From an uncultured Pelagibacteraceae bacterium (GTDB taxonomy: Bacteria > Pseudomonadota > Alphaproteobacteria > Pelagibacterales > Pelagibacteraceae), in assembly GCA_902559635.1 (NCBI GenBank), contig CACEIY010000006.1, positions 1 to 45,441 of the forward strand: a stretch of DNA of 45,441 nucleotides. The letters are read 5' to 3'. The position numbers were made by a program, and so were the translations under genes. This document shows, piece after piece, positions 37,224 through 45,441 of the stretch. Position 1 is the first letter of the stretch. Each line of letters begins with the position of its first letter. The notes beneath the pieces were generated by a model. It made no database searches, was not told the origin of the DNA, and was given only the letters and a program-made list of their open reading frames with translations.

Positions 37224-37769
37224 TTATAAAGGTTGAATTACCATGATCATCTGCTTACCATCAAACTTTGGTTGCAATTCTACCTTACCCACTTCTTTCA
37301 TGTCTTCTTTAATCTTGGTCATTAATTCATTTCCTAGGTGTGAGTGTTGAAGTTCTCTTCCTTTAAATCTAATAGTAAATTTTACTTTATCTCCTTTAGA
37401 AATAAATTTTTTAGCATTTTTTACCTTAAATTCATAATCATGAGTTTCTGTAACTGGTCTCATTTTAATTTCTTTTAGTAAAACTATTTTTTGTTTCTTC
37501 TTTGCAAGATTAGCTTTTTTTTGGGCATCATATTTAAACTTACCCATATCCATAATTTTACATACTGGTGGATTCGCGTTTGGCGAAATCTCTATTAAAT
37601 CTAGACCTTTATTTTTAGCTATTGATATAGCTTCATTGGTGCTGAGAATTCCTAAATTCTCACCTTCATTTGTTATTACCTGGACATCAGGAGAGGAAAT
37701 TCTATTATTGGACCTTGGCCCTCTATCTTTAGTTCTTTTTTGAAAATAATTTTGTTTAAAATCTGCCAC
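37224..37769 (-). CDS. infC: Translation initiation factor IF-3
   Basis: IF-3 keeps ribosomal subunits apart and checks start-codon selection. The 181-residue protein has the N-domain (RISSPDVQVITNEGENLG), the linker with NPPVCKIMDMGKFKYDAQKK (about 84-103), and the C-domain ending GKVELQPKFDGKQMIMVIQPL. The start is GTG (37769-37767), placed directly after the thrS stop (TAAGTG), with no other ATG before the conserved N-domain. Rare infC starts (AUU in E. coli) allow autoregulation by IF-3; a GTG is a milder case, so any such control is conjecture. It is coupled to thrS upstream and to rpmI downstream. Confidence 0.96.
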   Translation of the reverse strand: MADFKQNYFQKRTKDRGPRSNNRISSPDVQVITNEGENLGILSTNEAISIAKNKGLDLIEISPNANPPVCKIMDMGKFKYDAQKKANLAKKKQKIVLLKEIKMRPVTETHDYEFKVKNAKKFISKGDKVKFTIRFKGRELQHSHLGNELMTKIKEDMKEVGKVELQPKFDGKQMIMVIQPL

Positions 37770-39686
37770 TTAATTTGAAGATGCTTTATTTAAAGCAGAA
37801 AAAGTTTTTAAAAATAAATTTAATTCCATATTTTCTTGTTTATTAGAATCCAACCTTCTAATCGTTACAGAATTGCTGTCAACTTCTTTTTTACCACAAA
37901 TTAATAAAAGAGGTATTTTTGCAAGAGAATGATCTCTTATTTTATAATTTAGATTATGTTTTTTTAAATCAACGTAAGAACTCATTCCTGCTAGTTTAAT
38001 TTTTTTAGAAACTTTAATTGCATAATCTTCGAAATCTTCAGATATCGGTATTACTACTGTTTGTAATGGTGAAATCCAAAAAGGAAATTTGCCTGAATAA
38101 TGTTCAATTAAAATTCCTATAAATCTTTCTAAAGAACCAAATAAGGCTCTATGTAACATAACTGGAACTTTTTTTGTTCCATCTTTATCAACGTAAGATG
38201 CATCTAATCTTTCAGGTAAATTTAGGTCAACTTGGAGGGTTCCACATTGCCAATCTCTACCAATAGCATCTCTTAAAACAAATTCTATTTTTGGCCCATA
38301 AAATGCTCCTTCACCTTTGTTAATGCTATACTCTAGTTTTGATGCTTTAACAGCCTCTAACAAAGAAGTTTCTGCTTTATCCCACACTTTATCTTCACCA
38401 ACTCTAACTTCAGGACGATCTGCATATTTTAATACTACATTATTAAATCCTAAATCTTTATAAATATCTAAAATTAAATTTGTAACATTCAAACATTCAC
38501 TTGTAATTTGATCTTCAGAACAAAAAATATGAGCATCGTCTTGTGTAAATGCTCTAACTCTTAATAATCCGTGAAGTGCTCCAGAAGGCTCATATCTATG
38601 AACTTTTCCAAACTCAGTAATTCTTAATGGAAGATCTCTATAACTTTTTAAACCTTGATTAAAAACTTGTATATGTCCAGGACAGTTCATAGGTTTGATA
38701 GCAAAAATTTTTTCGTCTGGAGTTTCGGAAGTATACATATTTTCACCGTACTTTTCCCAATGACCTGACTTTTCCCACAACTGTCGGTCAAGAACTTCAG
38801 GTGTATTTACTTCTTTATAACCCGCTGCGTCTTGTCTGGCGCGTATATAATTAATTAGTTTTTGAAAAAGAGCCCACCCTTTTTCGTGCCAAAAAACAGA
38901 GCCTGGACTTTCCTCTCTAAAATGAAAAAGATCCATTTCTTTTCCTAATTTTCTATGATCTCTTTTTTCTGCCTCTTCGATACGTTTTAGATAAATATCA
39001 AGATCTTTTTGTGTGGCCCAGCTTGTACCATAAATTCTTTGAAGCATTTCATTATTTGAGTCACCTCTCCAATAAGCACCTGAAACTTTCATTAATTTAA
39101 AATATTTTCCAATTTTTCCAGTTGAAGATAAATGAGGCCCTCTACAAAGATCATGCCATTCTCCATGAAAATAAACTGTCACTTCTTCTCCCTTAGGAAT
39201 ACTTTCTATTAACTCCGCTTTGTAATGTTCTCCTTTCTTCTTAAAATGTTTAATTGCTTTATCTCTGTCCCAAACCTCTCTTTTTGTAACTTCATCTCGA
39301 TCTACAATTTCTTTCATCTTATTTTCAATCGTTTTTAAATCATCTTCAGTGAAAGGTTCTTTCCTTGCAAAATCATAATAAAAACCATTTTCAATCACTG
39401 GACCTATTGTAACTTGAGTTCCTGGAAATAATTCTTGAACAGCCATAGCTAAAATATGAGCAGTATCATGCCTTATAGTTTCAAGACCTTCTTCGTTTTT
39501 AGAAGTAAAAATTTTTACAGCACAGTCTTTGTCTATTACATAATTTAAATCTTTTAGTTGGCCATCTACCCCTATTATTACAGCTTGTTTGGCAAGTGAC
39601 TTGCTTATTTTTTCTGCAATTTGTAATCCTGTAACTTTGTCAGGAAAATTTAAATTATTTCCATCTGGTAATGTAATAGTAAGCAT
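37770..39686 (-). CDS. thrS: Threonyl-tRNA synthetase
   Basis: It charges tRNA-Thr and edits misacylated Ser. The 638-residue protein has a TGS domain (about 1-60), an editing domain with HDTAHILAMAVQELFP (about 73-88), and the class II core. The catalytic zinc ligands are visible as C in MNCPGH, H in DDAHIF and H in MLHRALFG. The CGTLQVDLNLPERL region and a C-terminal anticodon-binding domain follow. Its start immediately follows the GT4 stop (no gap) and infC's GTG follows its stop, so three genes are packed without spacers. thrS-infC order matches Enterobacteria. Confidence 0.98.
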   Translation of the reverse strand: MLTITLPDGNNLNFPDKVTGLQIAEKISKSLAKQAVIIGVDGQLKDLNYVIDKDCAVKIFTSKNEEGLETIRHDTAHILAMAVQELFPGTQVTIGPVIENGFYYDFARKEPFTEDDLKTIENKMKEIVDRDEVTKREVWDRDKAIKHFKKKGEHYKAELIESIPKGEEVTVYFHGEWHDLCRGPHLSSTGKIGKYFKLMKVSGAYWRGDSNNEMLQRIYGTSWATQKDLDIYLKRIEEAEKRDHRKLGKEMDLFHFREESPGSVFWHEKGWALFQKLINYIRARQDAAGYKEVNTPEVLDRQLWEKSGHWEKYGENMYTSETPDEKIFAIKPMNCPGHIQVFNQGLKSYRDLPLRITEFGKVHRYEPSGALHGLLRVRAFTQDDAHIFCSEDQITSECLNVTNLILDIYKDLGFNNVVLKYADRPEVRVGEDKVWDKAETSLLEAVKASKLEYSINKGEGAFYGPKIEFVLRDAIGRDWQCGTLQVDLNLPERLDASYVDKDGTKKVPVMLHRALFGSLERFIGILIEHYSGKFPFWISPLQTVVIPISEDFEDYAIKVSKKIKLAGMSSYVDLKKHNLNYKIRDHSLAKIPLLLICGKKEVDSNSVTIRRLDSNKQENMELNLFLKTFSALNKASSN

Positions 39687-40841
39687 TTAGTTTATTAACT
39701 TTTTATATTCTGAATATGTAGAAAAACACATTTTTTCAACATTAAATTTATTAACAACATTTTTTCTACCTTCAATACCTAGTGATTTTATAGTTATTTC
39801 GTCTAAATTTAATACTTTAAGAATTTTTTCACTTAAAGATTTAGCGTCACCTGACTTAAATAAATAACCCGTTTTTTCATCAATAACTGTTTCATTTGAT
39901 CCACCTAAATTACTAGCAATTATAATCTTTTGCATAGATTGTGCTTCAACTGATACTCTACCAAAAGCTTCTGGTTCAATAGATGCAGATATAACGATAT
40001 CTGCCACTTTGTAAGCTAAAGCCATATCTTTACAATTATCAATGAATTTTACTTGTTTAGTCATTCTAAATTGTTCAGTTAAACGAACTAATTTTTTTTT
40101 ATATAAATCTCTACCTTGATCATTTCCTAGTATAACTGCATAAAAAGCTTGGTAACCTAACTGAATGTTTACAAGATTTATAGCCTCCAAAAACAATTCT
40201 TGTCCTTTCCATGATGTTAAACGTCCTGGCATAAGAATTATTTTTTTATTTTCATCAATTTCCCAAGTTTTTAGTAATTTGCGCTCTTCGTTTTCTACTT
40301 TTGTGGTATAATCAAAATAATCGACATTAATTCCTCTAAAGATAACTAAAAATTTTTTTCTATTATTTAAAAACTCAGAATAATTTTCTTTTATATGGGA
40401 AAATATAAAGTTTGAACCAGCTATAATTAAATCTGATCTAACCATAACTGAATTGTAAAATTTTTTTATTTTACTTTTAAAATTATATGTTCCATGAAAA
40501 GTTGTTACAAATCTTCTACCAGTTATTTTTGTGGCAAATAAACACGACCATGCTGGCGCTCTACTTCTAGCATGTACAATTTGTATATCATAAAATAAAA
40601 TAATTATTGATAATGCAATTGCATTAAAAAAAATTAATAGTGGGTTTTTACTATGGACTGGAAGTTTAATTACTTTCACCTTTTTTTTATCTACATATTT
40701 AATTAAATCTCCACCACTTGTTACAATAAAAGATTTACAATTATTTTCTGGTAAATAATGTGCAATATCATAACAGCCTGTTTCAGCACCTCCATAACCT
40801 AGTTTTGGAATTACTTGTAAAACTTTCAAATTAGATGACAT
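39687..40841 (-). CDS. Family 4 (group 1) glycosyltransferase
   Basis: A GT-B-fold glycosyltransferase of 384 residues. The N-terminal VLQVIPKLGYGGAETGCYD is typical of GT4 (VxPxxxxGGxE). A hydrophobic segment (about 68-85, LLIFFNAIALSIIILFY) could sit against the membrane. The C-domain has MPGRLTSWKGQELFLEA and EPEAFGRVSVEAQ (the E-x7-E motif of retaining GTs). It is likely to extend lipopolysaccharide or another surface glycan; donor unknown. It is the first gene of the thrS-infC-rpmI-rplT-pheST-lepA run, an odd position, since its stop directly abuts the thrS start. Confidence 0.9.
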   Translation of the reverse strand: MSSNLKVLQVIPKLGYGGAETGCYDIAHYLPENNCKSFIVTSGGDLIKYVDKKKVKVIKLPVHSKNPLLIFFNAIALSIIILFYDIQIVHARSRAPAWSCLFATKITGRRFVTTFHGTYNFKSKIKKFYNSVMVRSDLIIAGSNFIFSHIKENYSEFLNNRKKFLVIFRGINVDYFDYTTKVENEERKLLKTWEIDENKKIILMPGRLTSWKGQELFLEAINLVNIQLGYQAFYAVILGNDQGRDLYKKKLVRLTEQFRMTKQVKFIDNCKDMALAYKVADIVISASIEPEAFGRVSVEAQSMQKIIIASNLGGSNETVIDEKTGYLFKSGDAKSLSEKILKVLNLDEITIKSLGIEGRKNVVNKFNVEKMCFSTYSEYKKLIN

Positions 40842-40886
40842 CTGTTATGATTATATATTAATAGAATTTACTATGAAACTCTTATA

Positions 40887-41630
40887 ATGAAATTCAATTA
40901 CCATAAATTATCAAATTCAAAAAAAATCAGATATTTAATGAACTATAAAAAAAATAGTCCATACATAGTATTTCTACATGGTTTTATGTCTGATCTAGAG
41001 GGAAAAAAACCAAAGGCTTTTTTAAATTTTGCAAAAAAAAACAAACTTGGTTTTTTAGCAGTAGAATACTCAGGTCACGGGAAATCATCTGGAAATTTTG
41101 TTAATGGAAATATTTCTAAATGGAGTAAAGAAACTGAATTACTTATCAAAAAAATAGTTAAAAAAAATCTAATAATTTTGATTGGATCAAGCATGGGGTC
41201 TTGGATATCCCTTAATCAATTTAAAATTTTTAAAAAACAAATTAAAGGTTTTTTAGGTATTGGCTCTGCTCCTGAATTTTTAGAAAACTTGATGTGGAAA
41301 AAATTTTCAAGCAAAATGAAAAAAGATATTAAAAAAAATGGAATTATAAGCTTAAAACATGGAGAATATGAATATCCAATTACCTATCAAATTATCAAAG
41401 ATGGAAGAAAAAATCAGGTTTTAAAAAAATCTATTCATGAAAAACTAAAAGTTACTATGGTTCATGGAGAAAAAGATAAATCTGTTCCTTCAATTTATTC
41501 AAAAAAAATTTTGAAAATTTTTAAAAAGGCACAAAAAAAATTAGTTATTGTAAAAAATGGAGACCATAGTCTTTCCTCAAAAAAATGGCTTAAAAAATTG
41601 ATGAAAGAATTAAATTTAATTATTAACTAA
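40887..41630 (+). CDS. Alpha/beta-hydrolase-fold esterase or thioesterase
   Basis: A 247-residue serine hydrolase. The oxyanion segment is FLHGFMSDLEG (29-39); the nucleophile elbow is G-S-S102-M-G (residues 100-104, IGSSMGSW); the acid is probably D197 (VHGEKDKSVP) and the base H227 (NGDHSLS). The layout resembles the ABHD10-like group (mitochondrial/alphaproteobacterial thioesterases), but this is judged by eye. No signal peptide, so cytoplasmic. It diverges from GT4 by 45 bases and its 3' end overlaps gltB by eight bases on the other strand. Confidence 0.85.
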   Translation: MKFNYHKLSNSKKIRYLMNYKKNSPYIVFLHGFMSDLEGKKPKAFLNFAKKNKLGFLAVEYSGHGKSSGNFVNGNISKWSKETELLIKKIVKKNLIILIGSSMGSWISLNQFKIFKKQIKGFLGIGSAPEFLENLMWKKFSSKMKKDIKKNGIISLKHGEYEYPITYQIIKDGRKNQVLKKSIHEKLKVTMVHGEKDKSVPSIYSKKILKIFKKAQKKLVIVKNGDHSLSSKKWLKKLMKELNLIIN

Positions 41631-44600
41631 CTTCTTTTACCATTTTGTTTAAAGATACTGGATTCTCAAGTTTATCTAGCATCTCTTTAGGGCACACTTG
41701 AATAAAGTTCTTTATCTCATTATCAAAATTATCTAAAATTTTTTTAGATATTTGAGAATTTGTCTCTTGATAATGTTCGTTAATTAAACTTTTTAAATAA
41801 TTAACCCAATATTCTGTCTCTATATATTGATAAATAACTGAGTCTTGATTTATTTTTTTTTCAAAGTCTTTTGATTGATCATAAATAAAAGCCATTCCAC
41901 CAGTCATACCTGCTGCGAAATTATCTCCTACATTTCCAAGTATTACTACAATTCCACCAGTCATATATTCACAACCATTGGAGTCACATCCCTCTATAAC
42001 AGTAATTGCTCCTGAATTTCTAACTGAAAATCTCTCCCCAGCTTGACCAGCTGCAAAAAGTTTTCCTGATGTTGCACCATATAAAACAGTATTTCCAATG
42101 ATTGTATTTTCATTAGACACTAAATTGCTTTCATCTGGAAGTTTTATAGTTATGATTCCACCTGATAAACCTTTTCCGACATAATCATTAGCATCACCTT
42201 TTAAAACTAATTTAAGACCTTTTGTAGAAAATGCTCCAAAAGACTGTCCAGCGGAACCTTTAAAATTTAATGTCAAAAAACTATCATTAAGTTTTTTGTA
42301 CCCATATTTTTTATAAAGATGATGAGAAATTCTCGTTCCAACTGCTCTATTGGTATTTTTAATTAAATATTCCTTTTCAATTTTTTCAGAATTGTCTAAA
42401 GCTTTTTTTATTTCTGGCCAAATTTCTTGATCTAATGTGTCAGGTACAGAGTTTATCTGTGGAACTTCACAATATCTTTTATTATCTCCTGAGTCTGCTT
42501 GAACAAATAATGGATTCAAATCAAGATCATCTAAATTTGGTGAAGCTTTACTTACCTGCATCAATAGATCTGTCCTTCCTATAATTTCATTTAAAGATTT
42601 AAAACCCAATTTTGCTAAAATTTCTCTTACTTCTCTTGCAATAAAAGTAAACAAATTTACAATTTTATCTGGTGTTCCAGTAAATTTTTCTCTCAGCTTT
42701 TTATCTTGAGTACAAACTCCAACTGGACAGGTATTAGAGTGACACTGTCTAACCATAATACAGCCCATTGCCACTAATGCAGTAGTTGCTACTCCATATT
42801 CCTCTGCTCCCATCATAGCGGCTATCACAACGTCTCTACCAGTTTTGATCCCACCATCTGTTCTTAATGTAACTTTATGTCTTAGATTGTTTAGAGTTAA
42901 GACCTGATTAGCTTCTGTAAGACCCATTTCCCATGGTATACCAACATATTTTACACTTGTCTGAGGAGTGGCTCCTGTTCCTCCATTATGTCCAGAGATT
43001 AAAATAATGTCTGCCTTAGCTTTCGCAACTCCAGCTGCAATGGTTCCAACTCCTGAGGATGCTACAAGTTTAACTCCAATTCTAGCATTGGGGTTTGTTT
43101 GTTTAAGGTCATAAATTAATTGAGCTAAATCCTCTATAGAATAAATATCATGATGAGGAGGAGGTGAAATTAAAGTTACGCCAGGAGTTGAATGTCTTAG
43201 TCTTGCTATTTCTTTTGTAACTTTAAATCCTGGTAACTGTCCACCTTCGCCTGGTTTTGCTCCTTGAGCAATTTTAATCTCAATTTCATTACAATTATTT
43301 AAGTAATTTACTGTTACTCCAAATCTTGCTGAAGCAATTTGTTTTACTCTAGAGTTTGCACTATCTCCATTTTCTAAAGTTTGAAATCTACTTTGATCTT
43401 CGCCCCCTTCTCCACTGCAAGAAGCTCCTTTAATCCTATTCATTCCTATCGCTAAAGTTTCATGAGCTTCTTTTGATAAAGCTCCATGAGACATACTTCC
43501 ACTTCCAAATCTTCTTAATATTTTTTCAATTGACTCTACTTTGTCAATATCAATAGATGGACCTAATTTTTTTTTTCTAAAATCTATTAGATCTCTTAAA
43601 TTTATTGGTGGTAAATCGTAAATTCCCTCAGCATATTTTTTATAAGCTTCATAGGAATTTGATCCTACAGCGCTTTGTAACAAATGAATTAATCTTCCTT
43701 GATATTGATGCGTTTCTCCATTTTTTCTATATCTATAGATTCCACCTATTGGTAAAACTGTATCTGTAGATTCAAAGGCCTCTTTGTGAATTGCTCTTAT
43801 TTTTTTTTCTATACCTAATAAACCTATTCCAGAAATCTTAGAAATTATTCCTGGAAAAAAATCATTTACTATAGTTCTACTTAAACCTACTGTTTCAAAA
43901 TTACAGCCCCCTCTGTAAGAACTTAAAACTGAAATTCCCATCTTAGACATTATCTTTAATAAGCCAGCATTTACTGAATTAATGTATCTTTCTATACATT
44001 CATCAAAGCTAAATTGACCAAATAATTTCTTTTCAAATCTTTGAAATAAACTATCAAAAGCTAGGTAAGGATTAACTGTAGTTGCTCCTACACCTATTAG
44101 AGTTGCAAAAGAATGTGTATCAAGCGCTTCACCTGACTGAACATTTATTGAAACATATCCTCTTAGTTTCTTTTTAATTAAAAAAGAGTTTACTGCCCCA
44201 ACACATAATAACATTGGAATTGGAAGTTTTTCAGATGATAAATTTTTGTCACTTAATATAAGTTGTGTAATACCTTGTCTAACAGCAATTTCAGCTTCCT
44301 TTTGTAAATTATCAATTGCTGACTTTAATGTCTCTTCTTTAAAAAAAGTACAATCAATAACTACTGAATTTTTTCCAAAAAAATTAATAAATTTTCCAAA
44401 CTGAGTATTTGATAATATTGGGCTATTTAATACATAAATATTTTCTTTTGTTAAAGTATCAAAGTTTAGAATGTTCCCAAGATTTCCAAACCTTGTCTTT
44501 AAACTCATAACTTTATTTTCTCTTAAGGAGTCGATTGGAGGATTGGTTACTTGGCTAAAATTTTGTCTAAAAAAATGATATAAAGGCCTATATTTATCTG

Positions 44601-45441
44601 ACAAAACTGCTAAAGGAGTATCATCTCCCATTGAACCAGTTGCTTCTTTAGCATCCTCAGCCATAGGATGTAATATTAATTCTAGATCCTCAAGACTAAA
44701 GCCAAAAGTATGCTGTCTTCTTCTTAGGTCTTCACCCGAAAAATTATTTTTTTCATTAAAAATTATTAACTTGTCATCAAGATCAATAATCTGAGAATTA
44801 AAGTGCTTATATTCTTTGGATAAATAATCTTTTATCTTTTCATTATTAAACACTTTCCCTTTTTCAATTCTTACTCCAATAATTTCACCTGGTCCTAATC
44901 TACCTTTTGATATTATTTTTTTTTCATTTAATTCAATCATTCCAGTTTCTGAGCCTGCAAATAAAAGTTTATCTTTAGTAATAGTGTATCTTAAGGGTCT
45001 TAATCCATTTCTATCGTTAGCGGCAATAACCCATTCATTATCTGTTGCAGCTATAGCTGCTGGCCCATCCCATGGTTCCATAGTGCTATTTAAAAAATTG
45101 AATAACTGCTGATGAGATTTTGGAAGTGTCTTACTTTTTTTCGACCAAGCATCTGGAACTAACATTAATTTTGCAAGAGGTGCTGGTTGACCAGATATAT
45201 TTAACAATTCAAACACATTGTCTAAAGCAGCTGAGTCCGATGCTCCCTTTTGAATTACTGGTTTAAGATTGTTTACATTTTCAAATAATGGGCTATTCAT
45301 CTCCTCTTCATGAACTTTCATCCAATTTTTATTTCCTCTATAAGTATTTATTTCTCCATTGTGAGCTATAGCTCTAAATGGTTGTGCTAAATTCCAACTT
45401 GGAGCTGTGTTAGTAGAAAATCTTTGATGAAAAATTGCATA
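41623..45441 (-). CDS. gltB: Glutamate synthase (NADPH) large subunit (partial, 5' end beyond the right edge)
   Basis: GltB makes glutamate from glutamine and 2-oxoglutarate, the GOGAT reaction of ammonia assimilation. The frame is open from 45441 (upstream codons read YAIFHQRFSTNTAPSWNLAQ, glutaminase-domain sequence), so the internal ATG at 45321 is not the start. 1272 codons are present of an enzyme usually near 1500; the N-terminal nucleophile Cys and some 230 residues lie outside. Visible are the rest of the glutaminase domain, central domain, FMN domain with VKLVASSGVGTIAAGVAKA and SGHNGGTGATP, the [3Fe-4S] motif Cx5Cx4C (CIMVRQCHSNTC), and the GXGXG beta-helix domain near the C-terminus. 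Its 3' end overlaps the hydrolase gene by eight bases. Confidence 0.97.
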   Translation of the reverse strand, partial: YAIFHQRFSTNTAPSWNLAQPFRAIAHNGEINTYRGNKNWMKVHEEEMNSPLFENVNNLKPVIQKGASDSAALDNVFELLNISGQPAPLAKLMLVPDAWSKKSKTLPKSHQQLFNFLNSTMEPWDGPAAIAATDNEWVIAANDRNGLRPLRYTITKDKLLFAGSETGMIELNEKKIISKGRLGPGEIIGVRIEKGKVFNNEKIKDYLSKEYKHFNSQIIDLDDKLIIFNEKNNFSGEDLRRRQHTFGFSLEDLELILHPMAEDAKEATGSMGDDTPLAVLSDKYRPLYHFFRQNFSQVTNPPIDSLRENKVMSLKTRFGNLGNILNFDTLTKENIYVLNSPILSNTQFGKFINFFGKNSVVIDCTFFKEETLKSAIDNLQKEAEIAVRQGITQLILSDKNLSSEKLPIPMLLCVGAVNSFLIKKKLRGYVSINVQSGEALDTHSFATLIGVGATTVNPYLAFDSLFQRFEKKLFGQFSFDECIERYINSVNAGLLKIMSKMGISVLSSYRGGCNFETVGLSRTIVNDFFPGIISKISGIGLLGIEKKIRAIHKEAFESTDTVLPIGGIYRYRKNGETHQYQGRLIHLLQSAVGSNSYEAYKKYAEGIYDLPPINLRDLIDFRKKKLGPSIDIDKVESIEKILRRFGSGSMSHGALSKEAHETLAIGMNRIKGASCSGEGGEDQSRFQTLENGDSANSRVKQIASARFGVTVNYLNNCNEIEIKIAQGAKPGEGGQLPGFKVTKEIARLRHSTPGVTLISPPPHHDIYSIEDLAQLIYDLKQTNPNARIGVKLVASSGVGTIAAGVAKAKADIILISGHNGGTGATPQTSVKYVGIPWEMGLTEANQVLTLNNLRHKVTLRTDGGIKTGRDVVIAAMMGAEEYGVATTALVAMGCIMVRQCHSNTCPVGVCTQDKKLREKFTGTPDKIVNLFTFIAREVREILAKLGFKSLNEIIGRTDLLMQVSKASPNLDDLDLNPLFVQADSGDNKRYCEVPQINSVPDTLDQEIWPEIKKALDNSEKIEKEYLIKNTNRAVGTRISHHLYKKYGYKKLNDSFLTLNFKGSAGQSFGAFSTKGLKLVLKGDANDYVGKGLSGGIITIKLPDESNLVSNENTIIGNTVLYGATSGKLFAAGQAGERFSVRNSGAITVIEGCDSNGCEYMTGGIVVILGNVGDNFAAGMTGGMAFIYDQSKDFEKKINQDSVIYQYIETEYWVNYLKSLINEHYQETNSQISKKILDNFDNEIKNFIQVCPKEMLDKLENPVSLNKMVKEVS

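Overview
This AT-rich, densely packed window looks like a Pelagibacterales (SAR11, Candidatus Pelagibacter-like) alphaproteobacterial chromosome. The reasons are the very low G+C, Lys/Ile/Asn-rich proteins, almost no intergenic space, and several alphaproteobacterial gene neighbourhoods: murA-DUF2948-hisD-infA, rpmH-rnpA-yidD-yidC-argB-HAD-dapD-dapE, bolA / J-domain-cobS-cobT, and a RegB-type kinase. This assignment is inferred from gene content, not from a database search. No gene-free stretch exceeds 300 bases.

Layout. 1-3990 (minus): one tight run, read right to left, of two small Lys-rich ORFs, dcd, murA, DUF2948, hisD and infA (infA is cut by the left edge). 4092-4162: tRNA-Thr(GGT) with an odd T-loop. 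4169-4891 (minus): a TVP38/DedA-type membrane protein. 4985-12404 (plus): a long run rpmH, rnpA, yidD, yidC, argB, HAD nucleotidase, dapD, dapE, an HDAC-like deacetylase and a SET-domain methyltransferase, led by a recognisable promoter. 12384-16520 (minus): a 59-residue membrane protein, a 588-residue exported protein of unknown function, then def, fmt and truA. 16578-18183 (plus): aroK-aroB. bolA (minus) then diverges by only 17 bases from the J-domain gene, cobS and cobT (plus). 21737-25077 (minus): gyrB and a RegB-like sensor kinase.

25183-31292 is an accessory surface-polysaccharide island between gyrB and lepA. It holds an SDR, a GT2 transferase, an apparent sugar-epimerase remnant, a ColD/RfbH-type dehydratase with His in place of the PLP lysine, tRNA-Ser(GGA), a GT17 transferase, a Gfo/Idh oxidoreductase and a GT61 transferase. 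31279-40841 (minus) returns to core genes, read as GT4-thrS-infC-rpmI-rplT-pheS-pheT-lepA. A plus-strand alpha/beta hydrolase follows, and the window ends inside gltB (minus; its 5' part lies beyond the right edge).

Together the core covers translation (infA, infC, L34, L35, L20, pheST, thrS, lepA, fmt, def, truA), cell wall and lysine (murA, dapD, dapE), membrane insertion (yidD, yidC), amino acids (hisD, argB, aroK, aroB, gltB) and nucleotides (dcd, HAD). The most intriguing items are the adjacent deacetylase/SET methyltransferase pair, the cobS/cobT pair whose role in a SAR11-like cell is unclear, the 59-aa/588-aa unknown pair, the sugar island with a gene fossil, the odd tRNA-Thr, and overlapping 3' ends at every protein-protein convergent junction.
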